A DNA stretch of 64,000 nucleotides from Dyella_B acidisoli (GCF_049532895.1 NZ_CP064031.1:3906001-3970000); one strand, 5' to 3'. Numbered from the stretch's first letter, positions 51,199-60,862 are shown. Program-made: numbers and translations. The notes: generated by a model from the letters alone, not told the origin.

Positions 51199-53325
51199 CT
51201 AACCCGCCCCTACTCTGCGCGCCTCCACCACGTTTGGCAGCACGCCCAGCCGGTCCAGCAGGGTGGAAAGCTGCTCAAAATCCCGCACACGCAGCGTGTA
51301 ATGCATTTCCACCTCGCCGGTACGCGGAAACAGCCGGCTGCTGGACGCGATGATGCCGACGTTGGCGTTGCTGATCACGCCGACCACGTCCTTTTGCAAG
51401 CCTTTGCGATCGTAGCCGTTGAGCTGGATGGTGACCTCATAAGCCTGCGCGTCAGCCCGGCCCCAGCTCACTTCGATCACCCGGTCCGGATCACTCCGCG
51501 CCAAACGCACCAAACTCGCGCAATTGGCGCGATGAACGGATACCCCACGCGTGCGCGTGATGAAGCCGCGCACCGGATCGCCGGGCAGCGGCTGACAGCA
51601 TTTGGCCAGCACCGTAAGGAGATTGCCCACGCCTTCGATGGTGATGGCGCTGTGGTCGAATACGGCCGGACGTGCCGTGGGATGCGGTGCACTCGGCGCA
51701 GGTTCGGACGGCTGCTGCGCTTCCTGCAGCACGCGCGCCACCTGCCCCAGGCTGATCTCGCCCAGCGCAAGCGCGACTAACAGTTCGTCTTGCGTCTGCA
51801 GATGGAACAGCGCCGGCAACTTGACGAGATCCACCTCCGGCAGTGCCAGCCGTTTCAGTTCACGCTCCAGCAGTGCGCGCCCCGCGGAGAGGTTGGCTTC
51901 ATGCGCACTGCGGCGGAACCAGGCGCGCACCTTGTCGCGCGCGCGGCTGGTATGCAAATAGCCATGGTGCGGCGATAGCCAGTCGCGGCGAGGCTCAGGC
52001 ACTTTGGTGGTGAGAATCTCCACGCGATCGCCGCTGTGCGGCTGATGCGTGAGCGGCACGATGCGCCCGTTGACTTTGGCGCCGCGACAGCGATGACCTA
52101 CTTCAGTATGTACGTGATAGGCGAAATCGAGCACGGTGGCGCCGTGCGGCAAGTCGACCACCTCACCCCTGGGCGTGAGCACGTAGACGCGGTCTTCCAG
52201 CAACTCGGTCTGCAACTCGGCAGCCAATTCACCGTCGTCATTGCGCGGCTCGAGCAGCTTGCGTATCCAGGCGATCTTCGCTTCAAAATCCGCATCGCCG
52301 CTGCCGCCTTCCTTGTAACGCCAGTGTGCGGCCACGCCCAATTCGTTGGCGCGATGCATCTCGTGTGTGCGGATCTGCACTTCCAGCGTCTTGCCACGCG
52401 GGCCGATCACGGCAGTATGCAGCGAGCGATAACCGTTGCTTTTGGGGCGCGCCACGTAGTCGTCGAATTCGCCAGGCAGATGCGGCCACAGTGAGTGCAC
52501 GATGCCAAGCGCGGCGTAACAATCCGCCACGCTGTCGACCAGGATGCGCACGGCGCGAATGTCATAGAGATCGGAAAACTCCACCGCCTTGCGCTGCATC
52601 TTCTTCCAGATGGAATAGATGTGCTTGGGTCGTCCGGCCAGGTCAGCGTGGATGCCCACTTCGCGCAACGCACCACCCAGTTCGGCCAGCGCTTCGCGAA
52701 TGAAGGTTTCGCGATCGCTGCGGCGTTCGTCCAGCAGCTTGGCGATACGCCGGTAGGTGTCCGGCTGCAGGTAGCGGAAAGCCAGATCTTCCAACTCCCA
52801 CTTCAACTGCCAGATACCGAGCCGGTTGGCGAGCGGCGACTGGATGTCGCGCGTGAGTCGCGCCAGTTCCTGCCGCTCCTCCTCGGGCAGGCTACTGGCT
52901 GCACGCATGCGGGCGAGTTGGCGGGACAGCAGAATGAACACCACGCGTACGTCGCGGATGATCGCCAGCAACAGACGCCGCAGACCTTCGGAACCACCCT
53001 GCGGCGGCCGTTGTGCATGCAACGCCCACACGCGCTCCGCGGCCACTTGGCCGGCGACCAGGCGTTGCAATTCGTCCGGCAGCGATGCCTCACGCTGCTC
53101 CCACACCAGCGGATGTGTACGTGCGAGCTCAAACCACAACGCGGCAGCCTGAGTCTGCGCATCGCAGCCGAGCATGGCGAGCAGATCCAGCACGTCGCCA
53201 CACTCGTGTTCGTTCACCCCGTTTTGCGCGCATGCCGCGAGCGCGTCGGCCAGTACGGCGGGCAGCGTGCCCGCTCGTGACTGCCACGCCGCCAGGTGGC
53301 TTGCGATAGTGGTGGCGTGAACCAT
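51199..53325 (-). CDS. relA: GTP pyrophosphokinase RelA
   Basis: This 708-residue long RSH protein has the N-terminal hydrolase-like domain without the HDxxED residues, so it is a synthetase only. The (p)ppGpp synthetase domain has RPKHIYSIWKKMQRK, YDIRAVRI, EFDDYVARPKSNGYRSLHT and VQIRTHEMHR; EFDD is the monofunctional RelA signature. A TGS domain (VYVLTPRGEVVDLPHGATVLDFA), a zinc-finger-like region and a C-terminal ACT domain follow. It binds stalled ribosomes during amino acid starvation. It lies 100 bp downstream of hrpA. Confidence 0.95.
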   Translation of the reverse strand: MVHATTIASHLAAWQSRAGTLPAVLADALAACAQNGVNEHECGDVLDLLAMLGCDAQTQAAALWFELARTHPLVWEQREASLPDELQRLVAGQVAAERVWALHAQRPPQGGSEGLRRLLLAIIRDVRVVFILLSRQLARMRAASSLPEEERQELARLTRDIQSPLANRLGIWQLKWELEDLAFRYLQPDTYRRIAKLLDERRSDRETFIREALAELGGALREVGIHADLAGRPKHIYSIWKKMQRKAVEFSDLYDIRAVRILVDSVADCYAALGIVHSLWPHLPGEFDDYVARPKSNGYRSLHTAVIGPRGKTLEVQIRTHEMHRANELGVAAHWRYKEGGSGDADFEAKIAWIRKLLEPRNDDGELAAELQTELLEDRVYVLTPRGEVVDLPHGATVLDFAYHVHTEVGHRCRGAKVNGRIVPLTHQPHSGDRVEILTTKVPEPRRDWLSPHHGYLHTSRARDKVRAWFRRSAHEANLSAGRALLERELKRLALPEVDLVKLPALFHLQTQDELLVALALGEISLGQVARVLQEAQQPSEPAPSAPHPTARPAVFDHSAITIEGVGNLLTVLAKCCQPLPGDPVRGFITRTRGVSVHRANCASLVRLARSDPDRVIEVSWGRADAQAYEVTIQLNGYDRKGLQKDVVGVISNANVGIIASSSRLFPRTGEVEMHYTLRVRDFEQLSTLLDRLGVLPNVVEARRVGAG

Positions 53326-53352
53326 GATGCGCGTCAGGTAGGCATAGCCTGC

Positions 53353-53429
53353 GTAGGTTGGGTTAGCGCAGCGTAACCCAACAATACCGCCCCGAACATG
53401 TTGGGTTACGCTGCACTAACCCAATCTAC
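53353..53429. repeat. GTAGGTTGGGTTAG nested palindrome, hrpA 3' end
   Basis: GTAGGTTGGGTTAGCGCAGC, GTAACCCAACA, a short loop and the inverted half form one long hairpin, near identical to 5453-5525. The right edge CTAC contains the hrpA stop codon (53426-53428, TAG on the minus strand). It fills most of the hrpA-relA gap. Confidence 0.9.
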
Positions 53430-56400
53430 GATTGGCGGAGGGTTTCGAGTGACTTCGCCAGGCGTTTGGGCGACACCGGCTCGGCCGTCTTCAATTCTTG
53501 CGCGAACAGCGATACCCGCCATTCCTCGATCAACCAGCGCAGTTCATCCAAACCGTCGCTACCACCCGCGCGATGGTTGAGGTACTCGCGCCAATACGGC
53601 AGCACCTGCAGCATGCGCTGCTGATCCTTGGCCGGATCCTGTCGCAAGCGCTCGGCACGCAAGCGCATGGCTTTCAGGTAGCGCGGGAAGTGCGCAAGTC
53701 GCGTAGTCGATAGCTCGCGCAAAAAGCCGGATGCCAGCAACGCATCGAGCTGCTCACGCAGGTCGTCGTAGCTCGCGCGCGCAAAACCGATCAACGGTGG
53801 CTGCAGCCAGGGTTTCAGGTCGGCCTGCGCCTCAATGATTGGCTCGGCGAGCTTCAATCGCTCCACCGCCGCAGCGAACAACTCACGTGCCGCATGCGTA
53901 CGCAACACTTCGAATGACGCGGCACTGCGTACGTTGAGATTCTGCGTTTCCAGCAAATCGGTAAAACCGCCTTCCACCAGGTCTTCGCGCAAGCTATCCA
54001 CACTGCCCAGCGATGCGTACTTCAAGGACATGGGATTGGAAATCGGCAGACGCCGACGCGCTTGCTTGACCTCGCTGTCAAGCGAGTTGCGCAGCAGACG
54101 TTCCACACCTTCGACGTGTGCTGCCTTCGCTTCGTCACGCCGTTCAAATACGCGAAAGGCCACTGCTTCGCCGAGATCGACCAGCGCGGGAAACGCCATC
54201 AATCCGCCTTCGGAGCGCACCTGCTCGGGGATTTCCTCAAAATCCCAGCTGGTCACGTCTTCGCGCGTGAGTTCGATATCGGTCTTGCGCGAAAACGCTT
54301 CACGCGCCTGCCCTTCCCATTGCGCACGCAATGCGGCGAGATCGCGACCGGTAGCGAGCGTGCGTCCGCTCTCATCGTGCAGGCGGAAGCGCATCGCAAA
54401 GTGCGGCGCAAGTTCCACGGGTGCGAATTCGCTCGCTTCGATCTCCACGCCGGTCGTGCGCCGCAGGAATGCAGCAAGCACTTTCGCCAACATCTCATCG
54501 CGCGGCGCTTCCGCTTCGACGAAGGCCCGCGCGAAGTCCGGCGCGGGTACGAAGTTGCGGCGCAAGGCCTTGGGCAATCCACGGATCAGCTCCGCCACCT
54601 TGTCACCCAGCAAACCAGGCACCAGCCACTCGCAGCGTGCGGCTGGCAGCGCATTGAGCATCGCCAACGGCAAATGCAAGGTGACACCGTCGGCCTCGTC
54701 GCCGGGCACGAAACGGTATTCCAAACGATAGCGTTGCGGCGGAATATCGAGCGAAGCGGGAAACGCCTTCGGGTCCAATCCGGCACCGCCCACCATCACG
54801 TCATCGATCGACCAGCGCAATGCTGCCTGTTCGGTAGGGCGCGCGTTGCGATACCACGCGTCCAAAGCGCGGCTGCTGGCGATGTCTTCAGGCAATTTTC
54901 TGCGAAAGAAATCCACCAGTTCGTCTTCATGGCGGATCAACCCTTCGCGGCGCTGGCGTGCTTCGATGCCGCGTGCGTCTTCCAGCACGCGCTGGTTCGC
55001 GCGTATGAAATCCGCACGCGCTTCGATGTCGCCGCGTGCAAGCGCTTCGCGCAGAAAGATATCGTGCGCAAGGGCTGGGTCCTGCTTCTGGAAAGTCACA
55101 GGGCGGCGTTCAACCAGCACCAGTCCGAACAGACTGATTTGCTCGTACGCCACCACGGTACCGCGCTTGCGCGACCAATGCGCGTCGCGGCAGGCGCTAC
55201 GCAGCAGATGCGCGGCTTGCTGTTCGATCCACAATGGTTCGATACGCGCACACATCATGCCCCACACGCGGCCACCGATATCCAGGATTTGCGCGGCGAA
55301 GATCCAGTTCGACGGGGTCTTGGCCAGCGCAGAGCCGGGGAAGACTTGGAAGCGGCGTTCGCGGGTGCTGCGGTAGACGCCCTTCTCGTCTTTATTGCCC
55401 ACCTGCGTGGGAAGACCGGCTAGCAAACTGCGGTGGATGGATTCGTAGCGATGTTCGCTCTCGCTGCCGCCTTCGCTCCCTCTCCCCTCCGGGGAGAGGG
55501 TTGGGGTGAGGGGTTGGGGCTTGCCGGAAGACGCATCCCCGCGAGTTTTTTGAGAAGACCTTGCACGCACGTTTGCCGTATCACGCGAGATTGCCCCCTC
55601 ACCCCGGCCCTCTCCCCGAAGGGGAGAGGGAGAAGTGGTTGCAGCATCCAGCTTCCACCCGAGCTCCTGCGTCACCAGCAACAACTGCCGATGCAGCTCG
55701 CGCCACTCGCGCATCCGCAAGAAGCTCAAAAAGTGCCGCGTACACCAATCGCGCAATTTCGACTGCGTCAGTTCCTCATGCACGTGGTCGTACTCACGCC
55801 AGAGATTCAACACACCGACGAAATCCGACTTGGGATCGGCAAACGCTGCATGCGCCGCATCCGCCTGCTGGCGCGCATCAGCCGGACGCTCGCGCGGGTC
55901 CTGGATGCTGAGAAAGGCCACGACCACCAGCAGCTCGCGCAGACTGCCCAGCTTCTGCGCTTCCACCAACATGCGCGCGAGTTGCACGTCGATGGGTAAA
56001 CGCGCAAGCGTGCGGCCAATGGGGGTGAGCTGACGCTTGTCGTCGATCGCGCTGATTTCGGCGAGGCGCCGATAGCCATCGGCCACCACACGCGGATCGG
56101 GCGATTCAAGGAACGGGAATTCGTCAACCTCGCCCAACTGCAACGACAACATGCGCAGGATCACATTGGCGAGCGACGAACGCAGCAGTTCCGGATCCGT
56201 GAAAGCCACACGCGAGGCGTAGTCGGCTTCGTCGTACAAGCGATAGCAGATGCCGGGCCCGACACGACCGCAGCGCCCTTTGCGCTGATCCGCGGCGGCC
56301 TGCGAGACCGGCTCCACGTGCAGACGTTCGAGCTGGCTGCGCTGGCTGTAGCGCTTAACGCGTGCGGTACCGGTATCGATCACATAGCGGATGCGCGGCA

Positions 56401-57520
56401 CGGTGAGCGAGGTTTCCGCCACGTTGGTGGCAAGCACCACGCGTCGCTTTGGACCGGGTTTGAACACGCGATCCTGATCGGTGGCGGAAAGACGCGCGTA
56501 CAACGGCAGGATTTCTGTCTCGCGATATTGGCGGCGCGACAGCATCAAGTGTGCATCGCGGATCTCGCGTTCGCCGGGCATGAAGACCAGCACGTCGCCC
56601 TGTGGATCGTCGTGTGTGATTTCGTCCAGCACGGCGGCCACGTGTTCGGCACTGCCCTGCTGTAGCTCGCTGTTGCGCTGGTTGCGGCGCGCAGCCACTT
56701 CGTCCACCGAGCGCCAACGCAACTCCACCGGATAGGCACGGCCTTCGACCGAGACAACCGGCGCGTTGCCGAAGTGTTCGGCGAAGCGCGCAGTGTCGAT
56801 GGTGGCCGAGGTGACGATGATCTTCAGCTCGGACCGCTTCACCGCGAGCCGTTTCAAATAGCCCAGCAGGAAATCGATGTTGAGGCTGCGTTCGTGGGCT
56901 TCGTCGATGATCAGCGTGTCGTAGGCGGACAGCCAGGGATCGTTCTGCGTCTCGGCTAGCAAGATGCCGTCGGTCATGAACTTGATCAGGCTCTGCTCGG
57001 ACACCTGGTCGGTAAAGCGCACCTGAAAACCGACCTTGTCGCCGACTTGGGTGCCCAACTCTTCCGCCACGCGACGCGCTACCGAGCGGGCGGCCAGGCG
57101 CCGCGGCTGCGTGCAGCCGATCACACCGGCTTCGCCGCGCCCTGCCGCCAGGCACAGTTTGGGTAGCTGTGTGGTTTTGCCCGAACCGGTTTCGCCCGCG
57201 ATCACCACGACTTGATGCTCGCGAATCAGCTTCACGATCTCATCGGCACGCGCGGTGATCGGTAGCGATTCGTCCAGGCGAATCTCCGGTTTGCTTTGCG
57301 CGCGCTTCTTCCTCCGCTCGGCAGAAGCGGCAATATCGGTGGCCAGCGCTTCCAGCTTGTTCGCATCCGGATGGCGGGACAGGCCGCGCCAACGGCCCAG
57401 CAGGCGGCCGAAATCGCGGCTTGAAACCGTGTCCAGCGATTTGCGCAGCGCGCGCAAGCGGGTTTCCGGAGAAGCAGTGGAAGGGGTATCGGGTTTGGGA
57501 TCACTCATGCAGTCGCACAT
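53426..57520 (-). CDS. hrpA: ATP-dependent RNA helicase HrpA with in-frame repeat insertion
   Basis: This 1364-residue DEAH-box helicase has Walker A GETGSGKTT (109-117), DEAH (206-209), VTSATID and QRKGRCGRVGPG. Accessory domains and the HrpA C-terminus follow. E. coli HrpA has 1300 residues. The extra length is largely residues 627-693, which translate two palindromic repeats (SPSPLRGEGRGEG and PLTPTLSPEGRG). The reading frame is intact through them. HrpA acts on collided or stalled ribosomes and on RNA. The start may be 57520 or the ATG at 57508 (MSDPK). It is divergent from dps. Confidence 0.93.
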   Translation of the reverse strand: MCDCMSDPKPDTPSTASPETRLRALRKSLDTVSSRDFGRLLGRWRGLSRHPDANKLEALATDIAASAERRKKRAQSKPEIRLDESLPITARADEIVKLIREHQVVVIAGETGSGKTTQLPKLCLAAGRGEAGVIGCTQPRRLAARSVARRVAEELGTQVGDKVGFQVRFTDQVSEQSLIKFMTDGILLAETQNDPWLSAYDTLIIDEAHERSLNIDFLLGYLKRLAVKRSELKIIVTSATIDTARFAEHFGNAPVVSVEGRAYPVELRWRSVDEVAARRNQRNSELQQGSAEHVAAVLDEITHDDPQGDVLVFMPGEREIRDAHLMLSRRQYRETEILPLYARLSATDQDRVFKPGPKRRVVLATNVAETSLTVPRIRYVIDTGTARVKRYSQRSQLERLHVEPVSQAAADQRKGRCGRVGPGICYRLYDEADYASRVAFTDPELLRSSLANVILRMLSLQLGEVDEFPFLESPDPRVVADGYRRLAEISAIDDKRQLTPIGRTLARLPIDVQLARMLVEAQKLGSLRELLVVVAFLSIQDPRERPADARQQADAAHAAFADPKSDFVGVLNLWREYDHVHEELTQSKLRDWCTRHFLSFLRMREWRELHRQLLLVTQELGWKLDAATTSPSPLRGEGRGEGAISRDTANVRARSSQKTRGDASSGKPQPLTPTLSPEGRGSEGGSESEHRYESIHRSLLAGLPTQVGNKDEKGVYRSTRERRFQVFPGSALAKTPSNWIFAAQILDIGGRVWGMMCARIEPLWIEQQAAHLLRSACRDAHWSRKRGTVVAYEQISLFGLVLVERRPVTFQKQDPALAHDIFLREALARGDIEARADFIRANQRVLEDARGIEARQRREGLIRHEDELVDFFRRKLPEDIASSRALDAWYRNARPTEQAALRWSIDDVMVGGAGLDPKAFPASLDIPPQRYRLEYRFVPGDEADGVTLHLPLAMLNALPAARCEWLVPGLLGDKVAELIRGLPKALRRNFVPAPDFARAFVEAEAPRDEMLAKVLAAFLRRTTGVEIEASEFAPVELAPHFAMRFRLHDESGRTLATGRDLAALRAQWEGQAREAFSRKTDIELTREDVTSWDFEEIPEQVRSEGGLMAFPALVDLGEAVAFRVFERRDEAKAAHVEGVERLLRNSLDSEVKQARRRLPISNPMSLKYASLGSVDSLREDLVEGGFTDLLETQNLNVRSAASFEVLRTHAARELFAAAVERLKLAEPIIEAQADLKPWLQPPLIGFARASYDDLREQLDALLASGFLRELSTTRLAHFPRYLKAMRLRAERLRQDPAKDQQRMLQVLPYWREYLNHRAGGSDGLDELRWLIEEWRVSLFAQELKTAEPVSPKRLAKSLETLRQS
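55478..55519. repeat. CCCTCTCCCC palindrome inside hrpA (copy 1)
   Basis: CCCTCTCCCC and GGGGAGAGGG are followed by TTGGGGTGAGGGGTTGGGG, as in the intergenic copy at 1040-1077. It is translated as part of HrpA, giving PLTPTLSPEGRG on the minus strand. Confidence 0.92.
55594..55630. repeat. CCCTCTCCCC palindrome inside hrpA (copy 2, inverted)
   Basis: CCCCCTCACCCCGGCCCTCTCCCC, GAA and GGGGAGAGGG form the same element in the opposite orientation, 74 bp from copy 1. It is translated as SPSPLRGEGRGEGA. The spacer between the copies codes for a Ser/Arg/Lys-rich stretch. Confidence 0.92.
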
Positions 57521-57621
57521 GATAGCTCGCGACTATCGCCGGCATCTGCTTTATTCATTTCCCCCGTTTCCGGGGCACGGTTAAGCTCAGTATCCAGACT
57601 CATAAGATCGGGAACACACGC

Positions 57622-58089
57622 ATGGCCACCAGCATCGGCATTGCCAAGAAAGACCGTGAAGCCATCGCCAAGCAGTTGTCCAAACTGCTGGCCGATACGT
57701 ACTCGTTGTACTTGAAAACCCACAGTTTCCACTGGAATGTGACCGGCCCGCATTTCAACAGCCTGCACACCATGTTCGAAACCCAATACAACGAACTGTG
57801 GCTGGCCGCCGATGAAGTGGCCGAGCGCATCCGAACGCTCGACGTGTTCGCACCCGGTTCCTACAGCCAGTTCGGCAAGCTCACCACCATCAAGGAAGAA
57901 GCAGGGGTGCCGGACTGGAAGGAGATGGTGGAGCAGCTCGTCACCGGCCACGAAATCGCCGCCTCCACCGCGCGCGAGGTGATCAAGGCCGCCGATGCGG
58001 CCGGTGATGAAGGCACCGTGGACATGGCCACCGGGCGACTCAAGGCGCACGAGAAGACCGCCTGGATGCTGCGTTCGTTGCTGAAGTAA
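57622..58089 (+). CDS. dps: Dps family DNA-protecting ferritin-like protein
   Basis: This 155-residue protein is a four-helix bundle of the Dps type. The ferroxidase residues are visible as KTHSFHWNVTGPHF and, further on, DEVAERIRTLD. Dps dodecamers store iron, detoxify peroxide and can bind DNA. It has a modest lysine-rich N-terminus (ATSIGIAKKDREAIAK). It is a single gene, divergent from hrpA across 101 bp; OxyR control is common for the family but no site could be assigned. Confidence 0.95.
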   Translation: MATSIGIAKKDREAIAKQLSKLLADTYSLYLKTHSFHWNVTGPHFNSLHTMFETQYNELWLAADEVAERIRTLDVFAPGSYSQFGKLTTIKEEAGVPDWKEMVEQLVTGHEIAASTAREVIKAADAAGDEGTVDMATGRLKAHEKTAWMLRSLLK

Positions 58090-58097
58090 ACCTCTAT

Positions 58098-58127
58098 CCC
58101 CTCTCTCTCCAAAGGGGGGAGAGAGGG
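58098..58127. other. Hairpin after dps
   Basis: CCCCTCTCTCTCC, AAA and GGGGGGAGAGAGGG pair into a strong stem 8 bp after the dps stop. There is no U-tract. It resembles the CCCTCTCCC repeat family without its tail and probably blocks 3' exonucleases or ends dps transcription. Confidence 0.65.
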
Positions 58128-58243
58128 AAAGCCCTGACCTTGCGCTGACCACTCCACTCGCAATTTATTGAGCCCCCCGCCGCGAATTGGTTAAGCTCCA
58201 CGAGATTAACGCGCCTCGTGAGAGGTGACTTGCGGGGACTTTC

Positions 58244-60862
58244 TTGAGCGCCACATCCACCCAACCCAAATCCGGGCCATCGATCATCTCTGCCATCTTC
58301 TTGGCACTCGTGGTCGCCGCGTTGAACATCGGCCTGTGGTGGTGGGGCAACCGCCCGCACGGTCCCGAGGATTGGCACGGGCAGATCAACGGATTCGCCG
58401 TATCGCTATTCCAGCGCTACCAGAACCCGTTCAACCAAAGCTTCCCCAGCGACGATGAGATCGACAGCGACCTGAAGCTCCTGCGCCAGTACACCGGCCG
58501 CATTCGTACGTACTCCATGCAGGAGAATCCGCAGGTCTACCGCCTGGCCCAAAAAGAAGGGTTGAAGGTGATGGCCAGTGCGCAAATCGACACCCGGCTG
58601 GAGAACAACGAAAAGGAACTGGAAACGCTGATCGCGGTGTCGCGACGCTATCCGGACACGATCGAACGTGTGCTGATAGGCAACGAAGTGCTGTTCCGCA
58701 ACGATCTGCCCGTCGACAAAATGATCACGTACCTGGATCGGGCGCGTGCGCATATCCGCCAGCCGGTGTCGATCGCGGAGCCGGATTACATCTGGCTGAA
58801 GTATCCGGAACTGGCCGATCACGTGGATTACATCACCATCCACCTGTTCCCGTTCTGGAACGGCCTGCCGGTGTCGAGCGACGAACGATATTCGGTGGCG
58901 GTCCATGCCGCCGAAGGCGCCTACAACGCCATCAAGGAGCGCTTCCCCAACAAGCACGTAGTGGTGGGCGAAGTGGGCTGGCCCTCCAATGGCGATCGCC
59001 GCGAACGCGCTTATCCGTCCATCTCCAACGAAGCCATCTTTGACCGCCAGTGGCTGATCTGGGCCAAGCACAACAACGTCGACTACTACTTGTTTGAAGC
59101 CTTCGACCAGCCGTGGAAGGAAGGTCTGGGCGAAGGCCGCACCGGTTCCTACTGGGGCGTGTTCAATGCCGATCGCCAGCCGAAGTTCCCCTTCATCGGC
59201 CCAGTAACCGAAGACACCGGCTGGCCGTGGAAGGCGCTGGCGGCGAGCTTGCTGGCGATTGCGCCGATGATCTGGTTCGGCATCCGCTTCAGCCGCTTCA
59301 AGCTGACGGGTCGGTTGTTCTTCGACGTACTGATCCAGCTCGCCTGCGGCCTGATCGTGTGGTCGGTGACGCTGCCGTTCAATTTCTACCTGAGCTGGGT
59401 GGACTGGAGCATGTTGGTGCTGCTGTTCCCGGCGCAGGTGGCGATCCTGGCGATCCTGCTGATCAACGGTTTCGAATTCACCGAAGTGCTGTGGCGGCGC
59501 AAATGGATCCGTCACGCAGACCTGCTGCCGCCTGATCCGGCTGAGAAGCAGCCGTTCGTCTCCATCCACCTGGCCTGCTACAACGAGCCGCCGGAGATGG
59601 TGATCATCACGCTCGATTCGCTCGCCGCGCTGGAGTACGAAAACTTCGAAGTGTTGGTGATCGACAACAACACGAAAGATCCAGCAATCTGGAAGCCCGT
59701 GCAGGAATACTGCGAGAAGCTGGGACCCAAGTTCCGCTTCTTCCATTTGGAGCCGTGGCCTGGCTTCAAGGCCGGCGCGCTGAACTTCGGCTTGAAGGAA
59801 ACCAGTCCGCGTGCCGACGTGGTGGCTGTCATCGACGCCGACTACGTGGTGCGTGCGGACTGGCTGAAAGCACTTACCGGCTACTTCCACGATCCGAAGG
59901 TAGCGGTGGTGCAGTGCCCGCAGGCGCACCGCGACTTCGAACACAACCCGTTCCGCCGCATGACCGCCTGGGAATACGACGGCTTCTTCCGTATCGGCAT
60001 GCATCATCGCAACGAGCGCAACGCCATCATCCAGCACGGCACCATGACGATGGTGCGCCGCTCTGCGCTGGAAGGCACCGGCGGCTGGTCGGAATGGACG
60101 ATCTGCGAAGATGCCGAGCTTGGCCTGCGCCTGATGCATGCCGGCTACGAGCTGGTCTATGTCGATGAGCTGATGGGCAAGGGCCTCACCCCCGCCGACT
60201 TCAAGGCGTACAAGAGCCAGCGCTATCGCTGGGCATTCGGCGCGATGCAGATCCTGAAGGGCCGCTGGAGCTGGATGACCAAGAAAGGTCCACTCAGCAG
60301 CGGCCAGCGCTTCCACTTCCTCACCGGCTGGTTCAGCTGGTTCGCCGATGCATTGCACCTGCTCTTCACGCTGATGGCGATCTTCTGGACGGCTGGCATG
60401 GTCGGCCTGCCACAGATTTTCAGCCTGCCAATGCAGCTGTTCCTGATTCCGATCATCGGCTTCTTCTTCGCCAAGGCGATCTTCGGCGTCGTGCTGTATC
60501 GCGCGCGGGTGCCCTGTAGCTGGTACGACACCATCATGGCCTCGCTCGCCAGCATGAGCCTGAGTCACGCGATTGCACGTGGCATTTTGCATGGCCTTAC
60601 ACGGGAGAAGACCTCGTTCGTGGTGACCGCCAAAAGCCGGCGCCTGGGTGGCAGCAACTTCGCTGCGTTCGCGCCGGTGCGTGAAGAAATGCTGATGTTC
60701 CTCGCGCTCACGCTGTGCATCATCGGCATGGCAAAGAGTACGGCGGCGCACTTCACCGAAGGGCAGTTGTGGATGTTCATCCTGTCCGCGCAGGCGATTC
60801 CGTATATTTCTGCGCTGATCGGTGCGTGGATTGCGCACCGATCCGGCGATAAAGCAGGTTGA
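58244..60862 (+). CDS. ndvB: NdvB-like beta-glucan synthase: GH17-like domain fused to GT2
   Basis: The 872-residue membrane protein has an N-terminal segment (15-35), then a GH17-like domain (about 45-310) with both catalytic glutamates in place: E148 in IGNEVLF and E243 in VVGEVGWPSNGD. Membrane segments at about 330-430 lead to a GT2 glycosyltransferase with IHLACYNEP, VIDADYVVR, TICEDAELGLRL and QRYRWAFG, then more membrane segments. Pseudomonas NdvB, with this architecture, makes cyclic beta-1,3-glucans. The start is a TTG with GGGGA 7 bp upstream; an in-frame TGA lies six codons above it. Confidence 0.88.
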   Translation: MSATSTQPKSGPSIISAIFLALVVAALNIGLWWWGNRPHGPEDWHGQINGFAVSLFQRYQNPFNQSFPSDDEIDSDLKLLRQYTGRIRTYSMQENPQVYRLAQKEGLKVMASAQIDTRLENNEKELETLIAVSRRYPDTIERVLIGNEVLFRNDLPVDKMITYLDRARAHIRQPVSIAEPDYIWLKYPELADHVDYITIHLFPFWNGLPVSSDERYSVAVHAAEGAYNAIKERFPNKHVVVGEVGWPSNGDRRERAYPSISNEAIFDRQWLIWAKHNNVDYYLFEAFDQPWKEGLGEGRTGSYWGVFNADRQPKFPFIGPVTEDTGWPWKALAASLLAIAPMIWFGIRFSRFKLTGRLFFDVLIQLACGLIVWSVTLPFNFYLSWVDWSMLVLLFPAQVAILAILLINGFEFTEVLWRRKWIRHADLLPPDPAEKQPFVSIHLACYNEPPEMVIITLDSLAALEYENFEVLVIDNNTKDPAIWKPVQEYCEKLGPKFRFFHLEPWPGFKAGALNFGLKETSPRADVVAVIDADYVVRADWLKALTGYFHDPKVAVVQCPQAHRDFEHNPFRRMTAWEYDGFFRIGMHHRNERNAIIQHGTMTMVRRSALEGTGGWSEWTICEDAELGLRLMHAGYELVYVDELMGKGLTPADFKAYKSQRYRWAFGAMQILKGRWSWMTKKGPLSSGQRFHFLTGWFSWFADALHLLFTLMAIFWTAGMVGLPQIFSLPMQLFLIPIIGFFFAKAIFGVVLYRARVPCSWYDTIMASLASMSLSHAIARGILHGLTREKTSFVVTAKSRRLGGSNFAAFAPVREEMLMFLALTLCIIGMAKSTAAHFTEGQLWMFILSAQAIPYISALIGAWIAHRSGDKAG

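Noticed and set aside
51199..53325. Bifunctional SpoT rather than RelA
   Set aside because: The HDxxED hydrolase residues are absent and the synthetase domain has the EFDD signature of monofunctional RelA.
58406..60838. Open frame of 810 codons on the minus strand opposite the NdvB-like gene
   Set aside because: The plus-strand protein has complete GH17 and GT2 motifs. The antisense frame is His/Arg/Gln-rich, with no domain pattern.
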